Source: CBDDKW01 sp965230425 (GTDB lineage Bacteria; Pseudomonadota; Gammaproteobacteria; UBA1113). Taken from it: DNA of 64,000 nucleotides. The stretch's first letter is position 1, and each line of letters opens with the position of its first letter. Shown in pieces: positions 37,148-44,818 of the stretch. The position numbers and the translations under genes were made by a program. Below the pieces are notes generated by a model that saw only the letters and a list, made by a program, of their open reading frames with translations, did no database searches and was not told the DNA's origin. The stretch spans positions 1 through 64,000 of the forward strand of contig CBDDKW010000021.1 of the NCBI GenBank assembly GCA_965230425.1, in the 5' to 3' direction.

Positions 37148-37174
37148 CCTGGCAGCGATGCTAAAGCTGCCAGG
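37148..37174. terminator. Possible hairpin terminator between the ankyrin gene and acnA
   Basis: A 9-bp perfect stem CCTGGCAGC / GCTGCCAGG with a 9-base loop lies 29 bases past the stop of the minus-strand gene at 37203-40109 and upstream of acnA. No T-tract follows, so it may pause or protect mRNA ends rather than terminate. Confidence 0.4.
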
Positions 37175-37202
37175 TGTTCAGAATTAAGCCATCATGGTGT
37201 GG

Positions 37203-40109
37203 TTAGCGTGCGCTCATGCCCGCAAATCGCTGTGCGGTAGCATAATGCTTGACACTACCAATAAGGCCACGGCTTTGTACCTGCTGATTATAAGCATCGA
37301 TGGCGTTCTGTAGGTTAATACCAGGTATGTGTGTATTCAATTGTTCTTGAATTTCACTACGGCTGACTTTAGCTTTGAGTAGGCAATCAACACCGATTGC
37401 GCGCTTACGTTCTATCAAGGTATTTCCGAGTATGGTTAATTTTACTTGGTCAGGTGTTTGCATTAGGTGCTGTTCTACCATTTCATCAGTTAACCAGCTT
37501 AAATCCTCAATAGCTGACAGCGAGTTAATAATCCAGTGGACTGTTGCTGGAGATAAATTAAGATTTGATGGCTCTAATAATGCTTGGTATTGCGTTGTTG
37601 AGAGTAGAAGTTTGCTTGAGACTGTTGCAAAAGCAGGGCTAGTGGACAGTTCATCAAGTCTTTGTTGTAATGCCCCTGTGGGTAAGTTGGCACCGAGGAA
37701 ATAATTAGCCATAGCTGCATAGTTATTACCAAAGTAAGTGTTTAAAAAGTTGTTACCTTCCTGAGTGGACTGTGAGTTGATTAATCTCAGGAGTGTTTCA
37801 CTGTTCAGTAGTGTGCTGGTATTTTCACGTCCTAATTCGCAGAGTAGACACAAAATGATTGGTCTAAGCAAACTATTCTTACTTTCTAACGGTACAATAG
37901 TAGACATTACTTGTAAAAGATCCGAATCTTTTTTAATTCTCTCATTACTAAGCAGTTGTGTTACAACACCGGCTACAGCATTAACTGCATATTGACCAAC
38001 ATCACGGATATAGGTTTGCAGCGAGACTTCGCCCGCTAAAATCATGGCTGTTCCGTAGTCAACAAAAGCTTGCGCTCTATTATTGATGTGATTGTTTGCG
38101 ATGACTTCGAGATGATTGGTGACGAGGTACTTAAGCGGTCGGTATCCACAACCGTCTGTTTCTAGTAGCCTAAAGCCATTAAAAATCCTAACTAGGGGTA
38201 ATTTTAGTGTTGCATTATATTTAGAAATTTGTGCTAAATTAATAAATAAATTCCGACCATATTGTGTCTGTGCGCGAAATAAGAGGCAATGCTCATAAAT
38301 ATTAGTACTGGAGATTTCTGCTCTAAGTTGCTTGGCTTCTTCTCTTTGTGCTGTGTGATAGTCATCAGGGTATGGACCTGTATACATTTTTCCGGTGTAA
38401 CACCTTCCAAAGGGATAAGTGCGGCCATCATCATGCTCATATCCGAAGTATCCTGATACATACGAATATCCTATCATCTGTTGAAAAGTCGCATGATAGC
38501 CATAAGTAACTATCAATTGGTTGTTTTGTAAAAAATCATAGAAGAGCTTAAATATCCCTGCGGGTAAATAATTGAAGGCATTAGCTTGTAGTTCTGCATT
38601 CTTCAAAACGCTATTGTCAGTTAATTCATATAACCTATTATGATGGCGTTTTTTTGATAGTAAGTCTTTTATTGCTTCATGTTTTTCAGTGCGTATTAAT
38701 AAGATAAAAAGGTTTGTTGTAATCTTAATTGGCACATCATGTTGGCGATTAGGATACAGGATACTGAGAATTTCGTTAAATGTTCCTGGCTCAATCGATG
38801 GGTTGCTATAGAGTTGATTAAGCGTGTCGTCTGTCAGCAGCCAAGGCATAGCCTCAGCAAGTGTCATAATTCTCGAATTTTGTGAATGCTGCATCATCAG
38901 CGACATAAGAGAAACAGGTTTATTAGCTATTCTCACGGTTGCTGTGGGATCGGCACCTGCAATGTATAATGTATACGCTCTTTTCGCCGCTTCTGCAGTT
39001 CTAGCGGTTAGTAAGGATTGACGAAATGCAAAGGTAATGTCATCGTCATAGACTGCGCGTTGGATATGGTCACGTGTAGTCGTGGCTAATCCAGTTAATA
39101 TCGCTTTGGTGTTAGCTACAAAAGCGCTAAGCATAGTACTAGATGAAGAGCTTGCTGATGCGCTAGATTGCTTGCTTGGGTCCAGGCTGATTTCATTACC
39201 TTTTTTATGCTCACCGTCACTTGTAGATATACTGGAAGTGGCTGGTCCGGGCGTGCCAGCTTTTTTTCTAATAACTTGCACGAAGCTACGTGGGTATGGT
39301 CCCATGTCCTCTAAACGCTGTGCAAAGTGTTCAACTTGTTCACGCGGCAAAAAATTCAATAACCCTTCATGAAATTGCTGATTGGAAATATGACTGATGT
39401 CGTGACTGGAGTGAATACGTTGAAGTAAAGCAAGGGCAAACAAGGCTGTTGATTGTGTTTTTTGATTTAGCATGTCTGTGAGTAAGTTCGATCTTTCTCT
39501 TTTAGTATACTCAGTTATCGCTGTGGGTGTTGGGGAGGCGGACTTATCATGAGATAGAGCAGTTGAGGTATCATGGGCATTGCTTCTTGTTTCTTCTTGA
39601 GAGGTAGTATTTATTGCTTGTTCAGTTTCATCTTGAGCAGCATCATCTGTTGCTTGTGTTGAATTTTTTTTTGCACTCTCTGTTAATGCCTTTGCGATGG
39701 CTGCTGAACGAGCTTGTCCAGCATACTCAGCAAGTGTGAATTCCTTTTGTCGGTATTGCTCACCGAAGTGCTGGAGCAATCCATCATCTAAGATAAAAGT
39801 AACGATGTTAGGGATCTGTGAACACGCATCTATGAGAGCTTTAATTGTGTCTGTTTTTATTGTTAGTGGATGTCGTAGCATAGCAAAAGTAAATAACTCT
39901 GCTATGAAGTCATTTTTTTTGAAAGCAGCCATATTGAGGTACTTTTTTATTGCAGTTTCGTTGTTATCAAGTAAGGCAAGGTGTACGACAGTAATGCCCT
40001 CGCGACTACAGGTTATATCTGCACCGTTAGCTATGGCTTTTTGCGCGTCTAAAAAATCTTGTTTTTTAAGGGCAGTGATTAATTCTTGAGTAGCGGGGGT
40101 AGTAGGCAT
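37203..40109 (-). CDS. 968-residue ankyrin-like protein, candidate effector
   Basis: Large soluble protein of no known family. One ankyrin-type unit at about 8-65 (AQKAIANGADITCSREGITV) and a second divergent one at about 365-425 (AYTLYIAGADPTATVRI) are visible. Between them are Ser/Thr/Gln-rich linkers and LLNFLPREQVEHFAQRL (about 246), which resembles the repeat of the 1798-residue protein. A Tyr/Gly-rich stretch lies around 550-590, and the remainder is helical. No signal peptide. GAGGAAT precedes ATG 40109. Ankyrin repeats with low-complexity linkers are common in effectors of intracellular bacteria; secretion is inferred only. Confidence 0.7.
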   Translation of the reverse strand: MPTTPATQELITALKKQDFLDAQKAIANGADITCSREGITVVHLALLDNNETAIKKYLNMAAFKKNDFIAELFTFAMLRHPLTIKTDTIKALIDACSQIPNIVTFILDDGLLQHFGEQYRQKEFTLAEYAGQARSAAIAKALTESAKKNSTQATDDAAQDETEQAINTTSQEETRSNAHDTSTALSHDKSASPTPTAITEYTKRERSNLLTDMLNQKTQSTALFALALLQRIHSSHDISHISNQQFHEGLLNFLPREQVEHFAQRLEDMGPYPRSFVQVIRKKAGTPGPATSSISTSDGEHKKGNEISLDPSKQSSASASSSSSTMLSAFVANTKAILTGLATTTRDHIQRAVYDDDITFAFRQSLLTARTAEAAKRAYTLYIAGADPTATVRIANKPVSLMSLMMQHSQNSRIMTLAEAMPWLLTDDTLNQLYSNPSIEPGTFNEILSILYPNRQHDVPIKITTNLFILLIRTEKHEAIKDLLSKKRHHNRLYELTDNSVLKNAELQANAFNYLPAGIFKLFYDFLQNNQLIVTYGYHATFQQMIGYSYVSGYFGYEHDDGRTYPFGRCYTGKMYTGPYPDDYHTAQREEAKQLRAEISSTNIYEHCLLFRAQTQYGRNLFINLAQISKYNATLKLPLVRIFNGFRLLETDGCGYRPLKYLVTNHLEVIANNHINNRAQAFVDYGTAMILAGEVSLQTYIRDVGQYAVNAVAGVVTQLLSNERIKKDSDLLQVMSTIVPLESKNSLLRPIILCLLCELGRENTSTLLNSETLLRLINSQSTQEGNNFLNTYFGNNYAAMANYFLGANLPTGALQQRLDELSTSPAFATVSSKLLLSTTQYQALLEPSNLNLSPATVHWIINSLSAIEDLSWLTDEMVEQHLMQTPDQVKLTILGNTLIERKRAIGVDCLLKAKVSRSEIQEQLNTHIPGINLQNAIDAYNQQVQSRGLIGSVKHYATAQRFAGMSAR

Positions 40110-40494
40110 GATGTAATTCCTCGTATTTCGTTATTTTTATATACTTTGGTTACAAATCTAAGCGTTGGTGTTCAAATGCTAGTATATAGCGCAACCCTTA
40201 AGGTAATATTAAGGGGTAAATGAAAATTTATTAATGGTTAATTATGGAAATGAAAATAATAAAGGGTACAGCAGCGCTCTTTTCTTCTCATTAGGCGTCA
40301 AATCGCGCTAAAAGAAATAAAAATTCCCGAGGCAAGCAAGCCACGGGATATTTTATTTCCTAGTCATATTTCGCCTACGCGCACCAAGTTCGCGTAACGG
40401 CGCCTTAAGGGGAGCCTACGCTGATTCTCCTTAAGAATCCCCAGGCGTAAAGTGTTCTCAGCAAGCTGTGAGGAATCAAGTTTTAGCTAAAGGG
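40110..40494. other. Intergenic stretch containing dispersed hairpin element R1
   Basis: No gene is seen. The first 150 bases are AT-rich and should hold the promoter of the minus-strand 968-residue gene. Bases 40324-40450 form element R1, described in its own entry. Confidence 0.6.
40324..40450 (-). repeat. Dispersed hairpin element R1
   Basis: Read on the minus strand it aligns with R3 at 56899-57000: the GATTCT...AGAATC hairpin (40423-40439), then CGCGAACTTGG flanked by ACGCG/CGCGT (40377-40395), then GGCGAAAT, then AGGAAATA in an unpaired stretch, then CCCGTGG. It lies in the 3' region of the acidic repeat gene, in the sense orientation. Confidence 0.65.
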
Positions 40495-41403
40495 CTAAGC
40501 ATCTAAGCCGCGTTTTATGGCTTCAATGACCGCTAGATCGAGATGCGTAAACTCGACGATATCTTCCACTGGATAACCTTTACGGAGCATCTTAGTGGCG
40601 GTTTCGATGGCGCGGTTATCCATGTGAGTGGTTGCTGTTGTTTCGGTGCTAGTCTGTGTCTCTATAGTGGATGAATCCTTTGGTTTTGTCATCATGCCTT
40701 TCATCTTATCGAAGGCACCGCTGGCTTTTTTCATGCCAGCGTCTAAGTTGACATCTTTGCCAGTGGCTGATTTGAGTAAGCCGGTTAATTTATCGGTGGC
40801 TTTTTCTGTGGCAGTAGAGTCAGTGCTTGGTTGCGTATCAGTAGGATCCTCATCACTCGTTTCAATTGTAGGTTCACTTTCTGCTTCAGGTTCTGGGGTC
40901 AGTTCGGCTTCTGCCTCTATTTCAGTTGAACTTGTATCATTGTCTGTTGCAGGATCGGTAAATTCTGATGCTTCTGTTGCTTCAGTTTCTATTTCTTCAT
41001 CGGTACTGAGTTCTTCCTCGTTGTCTGCTTCGTCTTCATCTTCATCAGTAGGGGGCTTGGTTAAGCCTTTTAGCTTATCAAACATCCCCGAGGCTTTTTT
41101 CATACCGCTATCAAGGTCAACACCTTTTAAGCCCTTGTCGGTGGCGGATTTTAACATGCCGCTGAGTTTACCTGGGGCTTTTTGTTCTGGTTTATCTGTT
41201 TCGGTGGCTTGTGGAGCAGAATCTTCACTGGCTTCAGCATTATCTTCAGATGCTGCGGGTTTCTTAGTGCCCATCAAGCCCTTCATTTTATCAAAGGTGC
41301 CACTGGCCTTTTTCAAGCCTGAATCAAGGTCTAGGCCCTTATCTTTGGCTGATTTAAGAATGCCGGATAGCTTGCCTTTATCTTTGCTGTCTTTTTCGCT
41401 CAT
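40495..41403 (-). CDS. Acidic three-repeat protein of unknown function
   Basis: About 302 residues. Three near-identical basic repeats of about 33 residues (pattern KLSG-x-LKSA-x-DKG-x-DLDSG-x-KKASG-x-FDK-x-KG) at about 11-44, 77-113 and 207-243 are separated by highly acidic, Glu/Asp/Thr-rich linkers. A compact C-terminal helical pair follows (ATKMLRKGYPVEDIVEFTHL), like the short helical tails seen on Rpn/PDDEXK-type proteins. I choose ATG 41403 because GAGGAG precedes it; a longer frame to 41454 lacks a ribosome-binding site. No signal peptide. Alternating basic repeats and acidic linkers suggest a binding or scaffold protein; function unknown. Confidence 0.75.
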   Translation of the reverse strand: MSEKDSKDKGKLSGILKSAKDKGLDLDSGLKKASGTFDKMKGLMGTKKPAASEDNAEASEDSAPQATETDKPEQKAPGKLSGMLKSATDKGLKGVDLDSGMKKASGMFDKLKGLTKPPTDEDEDEADNEEELSTDEEIETEATEASEFTDPATDNDTSSTEIEAEAELTPEPEAESEPTIETSDEDPTDTQPSTDSTATEKATDKLTGLLKSATGKDVNLDAGMKKASGAFDKMKGMMTKPKDSSTIETQTSTETTATTHMDNRAIETATKMLRKGYPVEDIVEFTHLDLAVIEAIKRGLDA

Positions 41404-41456
41404 AGTGCTGATGCTCCTCGTACTGTTACTGTAAGTATAGATTGATAAAAGCAAGA

Positions 41457-41601
41457 AATCTCCCCCGCTTGTGGCCGAGTTCTGGGGTTTCCCAAGGGGA
41501 GAGCGGAAGCACCTCTTGGGGCAACCTCGGCGCGGGTTTCCCGCGCAAGCGAAATCATATCAGGAAACAATCTCGGTCACTTGCGGCCGAGTTGTTCGGT
41601 A
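41457..41601 (+). repeat. Dispersed hairpin element R2
   Basis: GC-rich element between mnmA and the acidic repeat gene. It contains hairpin GCGCGGG-TTT-CCCGCGC (41530-41546), then AAGCGAAATCATATCAGGAAACA, then CTCGG...CCGAG (41572-41591). The middle matches R1 and R3 (GCGAAAT... and CAGGAAACA). An upstream part (41459-41530) forms further GGGG/CCCC stems. Confidence 0.6.
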
Positions 41602-41602
41602 T

Positions 41603-42694
41603 CTATGCTGAGCGATGTGTGGCGGTGATAATACCACCGCCTAGGCAATTTTCCTCTGCATAAAATACCACTGATTGGCCAGGGGTAATGGCCCATTGTG
41701 GGTCGTCAAATTGCACTTCTAAAAACTCTGAATGTTGCTTAATAGTACAAGCTTGTTGTTGCTGTCGATAACGTGTTTTAGCTTGGCAGTGTAGGGGAAA
41801 TTTAGGGGTATTATCGGCAACCCAAGTCACCGAATCACAGTATAAAGAGGGACTATATAAGCGTGGATGATCGTGGCCTTGACCGACAATTAAGACATTG
41901 CGGGTTAAGTCTTTGCCAAGCACATACCAGGGTTGTTCATCACTGTCTTGACGGCCGCCAATACCTAAGCCCTTACGTTGGCCGATGGTATGAAACATTA
42001 AGCCTTGGTGTTTGCCGATAACCTCGCCTGTGTCGGTTTCTATATTGCCAGGCTGTGCAGGGACGAAGCGATTTAAAAAGTCATTAAATTTACGTTCGCC
42101 GATAAAACAAATACCGGTACTATCTTTTTTATCATGGGTGATAAACCCTGCTTGGGCAGCTAATTCACGGACTTTAGGTTTGGCGAGTTCGCCCACGGGG
42201 AATAGGGCTTTCGCCAGTTGTTGTTGACCTAGGGTGTAAAGAAAGTAACTTTGATCTTTATTAGTGTCGATACCTTTGAGTAATTGATAATGATCTTCCT
42301 GCTGGCCAATACGGGCGTAATGACCCGTGGCAATATAATCAGCGCCGAGTTGCATAGCGTAGTCTAAAAAGGCTTTAAATTTGATTTCTTTATTGCAGAG
42401 AATATCGGGGTTAGGGGTGCGGCCTGCTTGGTATTCGCTGAGGAAGTTTTCAAAGACCCGATCCCAATAATCTGCAGCAAAATTGACGCGATGTAGTTTT
42501 ATACCGAGCTTATCGCAGACGGCTTGGGCGTCAGCCACATCTTCTGCTGCTGAGCAATATTCTGTTGAATCGTCTTCTTCCCAATTCTTCATGAATAGAC
42601 CTTCCACAGCATAACCTTGCTGCTGAAGCAGCAAAGCTGCCACTGAGGAATCCACTCCACCGGACATACCGACGATGACTTTTTCTTGGGGCAT
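41603..42694 (-). CDS. mnmA: tRNA-specific 2-thiouridylase
   Basis: Inserts sulfur at U34 of Lys, Glu and Gln tRNAs, receiving it from TusE. 363 residues. The PP-loop is GMSGGVDSSVAALLL (about 8-22). The two catalytic cysteines are in NPDILCNKEIKF (about 100) and STGICFIGERKF (about 195). The C-terminal barrel is complete. Its stop lies at the edge of dispersed element R2. Divergent from icd, as mnmA and icd are also near neighbours in E. coli. Confidence 0.97.
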   Translation of the reverse strand: MPQEKVIVGMSGGVDSSVAALLLQQQGYAVEGLFMKNWEEDDSTEYCSAAEDVADAQAVCDKLGIKLHRVNFAADYWDRVFENFLSEYQAGRTPNPDILCNKEIKFKAFLDYAMQLGADYIATGHYARIGQQEDHYQLLKGIDTNKDQSYFLYTLGQQQLAKALFPVGELAKPKVRELAAQAGFITHDKKDSTGICFIGERKFNDFLNRFVPAQPGNIETDTGEVIGKHQGLMFHTIGQRKGLGIGGRQDSDEQPWYVLGKDLTRNVLIVGQGHDHPRLYSPSLYCDSVTWVADNTPKFPLHCQAKTRYRQQQQACTIKQHSEFLEVQFDDPQWAITPGQSVVFYAEENCLGGGIITATHRSA

Positions 42695-42763
42695 AATGAG
42701 TACCTGTTTATTTAAGTTCTTGGATTATACGATAATAGGTGAGTGAAAGTAAGTTGAGGGGCG

Positions 42764-42855
42764 GGTTTGATTTAAGCATTGAACAATATAAGTGGTAGCC
42801 TAAAACGATACACCAAAATTCTGTTTTAAGTAATGCTGAATGCTTAAATCAAGCC
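42764..42855. repeat. Long-loop inverted repeat in the mnmA/icd divergent region
   Basis: Arms 42764-42780 and 42839-42855 pair over 17 positions (14 perfect, TTGATTTAAGCATT / AATGCTTAAATCAA, plus GGT/GCC with one wobble) around a 58-base AT-rich loop. It lies between two divergent genes and may be a regulatory or cruciform structure. Confidence 0.6.
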
Positions 42856-42962
42856 TCGTGATCTCTCTATAATGACCATTCTCTGGATGTTTATTGCGGG
42901 CTTTGAGCTATCGATGCTATCCTAGCGGCTGATGAAAATGAGCTGCTAGGAGATCCTGTATC

Positions 42963-44225
42963 ATGACTTACCAACATATTACTGTACCCGCTAACGGTGA
43001 AAAAATAACTGTCAATCCTGATTATTCTTTGCGCGTTCCTGATAGTCCTATTATTCCTTTTATTGAGGGGGATGGTATTGGCGTGGATGTAACGCCAGTG
43101 ATGCGTCATGTTGTGGATGCAGCAGTACAAAAGGCTTATGGCGATCGTCGGCAGATTGCTTGGATGGAAATATATGCAGGTGAGAAGGCTGTGTCTGTCT
43201 ATGGTGGTGATACCTGGTTACCAGATGAAACCTTAGAAGCTGTGCGTGATTTTGCTGTTGCCATTAAGGGGCCATTAACAACCCCCGTGGGTGGTGGTAT
43301 TCGTTCTTTAAATGTGACATTGCGTCAAGTGTTAGATTTATATACATGTTTACGTCCTGTGCGTTATTTCACTGGTACACCTAGCCCATTATTAGAGCCC
43401 TGGAAAACCAATATGGTGATTTTTCGGGAAAACTCTGAGGATATTTATGCAGGAATTGAATGGCAGGCTGATAGTGATGAGGCTAAGCAAGTGATTAATT
43501 TTCTGCAATCCAGCATGGGTGTGGACAAAATTCGTTTTCCTAACCACTGTGGTATTGGGATTAAACCAGTATCTCAGGAAGGTACTAGCCGTTTAGTGAC
43601 CAGTGCTATTCAATATGCTATTGATAATGACCATTCTTCGGTGACGCTGGTGCACAAGGGCAATATTATGAAATTCACTGAGGGTGCCTTCAAGGATTGG
43701 GGGTATCAAGTGGCGGTGGATAAATTCGCAGCAACGCCTTTAGATGGTGGTCCCTGGCATGTATTAAAAAATCCAAATAATGGCAATGAAATCGTCATTA
43801 AAGATGTCATCGCTGATGCTTTTCTCCAGCAAATTCTCTTGCGCCCTAGCGAATACAGCGTCATTGCGACCTTAAACTTGAATGGTGACTATATTTCTGA
43901 TGCTTTAGCAGCCCAAGTTGGTGGTATTGGCATCGCCCCAGGGGCAAATATTGGTGATGGAATTGCATTATTTGAGGCTACCCATGGAACTGCACCGAAA
44001 TATGCTGGTCAAAATAAAGTAAATCCGGGATCTTTAATTCTGTCGGCGGAGATGATGTTGCGGCACTTAGGTTGGACTGAAGCCGCTGATTTGATCATCA
44101 AGGGTATGGAAGGCGCTATAGGTGCTCAAACTGTCACCTATGACTTTGCTAGACTTATGGAAGGGGCGACATTATTAAGTTGTTCTGATTTTGGTGATGC
44201 CATGATCAAGCATATGACCGCTTAA
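42963..44225 (+). CDS. icd: Isocitrate dehydrogenase (NADP)
   Basis: Oxidises isocitrate to 2-oxoglutarate with NADP in the TCA cycle. 420 residues, the E. coli-type homodimer length (416). The phosphorylatable substrate-binding Ser lies in GGGIRSLNVTLRQ. The C-terminal nucleotide-binding segment contains FEATHGTAPKYAGQNKVNPG, with the Lys/Tyr pattern of NADP-dependent enzymes. It sits with acnA (34356) in the same window but not in one operon. About 227 bases to clpS hold no gene. Confidence 0.97.
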   Translation: MTYQHITVPANGEKITVNPDYSLRVPDSPIIPFIEGDGIGVDVTPVMRHVVDAAVQKAYGDRRQIAWMEIYAGEKAVSVYGGDTWLPDETLEAVRDFAVAIKGPLTTPVGGGIRSLNVTLRQVLDLYTCLRPVRYFTGTPSPLLEPWKTNMVIFRENSEDIYAGIEWQADSDEAKQVINFLQSSMGVDKIRFPNHCGIGIKPVSQEGTSRLVTSAIQYAIDNDHSSVTLVHKGNIMKFTEGAFKDWGYQVAVDKFAATPLDGGPWHVLKNPNNGNEIVIKDVIADAFLQQILLRPSEYSVIATLNLNGDYISDALAAQVGGIGIAPGANIGDGIALFEATHGTAPKYAGQNKVNPGSLILSAEMMLRHLGWTEAADLIIKGMEGAIGAQTVTYDFARLMEGATLLSCSDFGDAMIKHMTA

Positions 44226-44452
44226 TCGAGTGAAACGCCCGCATGGCCTAGGTTTTGCGACCACTCGTTAGTTGTTAAGGTGCTGTTAATTAAGTGCAAA
44301 TTTTAGCCTAATCAAGGGTATTTCTATCAAAATGTAAGCACTTGTTAAATTTGCGCAATAAAGTGGTTAAGTCATGATGCATCTTGTTCAGGATTAAGTC
44401 TGCTATTGAGGCAAAGGTTGGAATTGCCTTATTTTTTAAGCAAATAGACAGA

Positions 44453-44806
44453 ATGTCTACTAATGTTATGAGTATGGGCAATCAAAATATCACTGAAGTG
44501 GATTTTAAGCTTGCTCGTAGTGAGCGGGTAGAGGCATTGGTGATGCCACCTAAATACCAGGTGGTGTTATTAAATGATGATTATACCCCGATGGATTTTG
44601 TTGTAGAGGTATTGCAGCGTTTTTTTTATAAGGATGATGCTTCTGCGAACAAAATTATGATGCAAATTCATAAGCAGGGGAAGGCCGTTTGTGGGGTCTT
44701 CACCAGGGAAATTGCGGAAACGAAAGTGTTCCAGGTCAATTGCTATGCCAGGGAACACCAACACCCGCTGTTATGCAAAATGGAAGAAGCGACAGCAAGT
44801 ACTTGA
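44453..44806 (+). CDS. clpS: ATP-dependent Clp protease adaptor ClpS
   Basis: Delivers N-degron substrates to ClpAP. About 117 residues. The conserved core is YQVVLLNDDYTPMDFVVEVL, with the N-degron pocket residues in the DD-Y-TPM segment, and the ClpA-binding tail region contains VCGVFTREIAETKV. I choose ATG 44453; an upstream TTG (44384) is in frame but gives an unlikely extension. ATGs at 44468 and 44474 are also possible. It starts the conserved clpS-clpA pair. Confidence 0.93.
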   Translation: MSTNVMSMGNQNITEVDFKLARSERVEALVMPPKYQVVLLNDDYTPMDFVVEVLQRFFYKDDASANKIMMQIHKQGKAVCGVFTREIAETKVFQVNCYAREHQHPLLCKMEEATAST

Positions 44807-44818
44807 TGGAGCAGTGAG

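Noticed and set aside
40628..41434. 268-residue plus-strand ORF, Ser/Val-rich
   Set aside because: Antisense shadow of the acidic repeat protein; the Ser/Val runs are the complement of Asp/Glu/Thr-rich codons.
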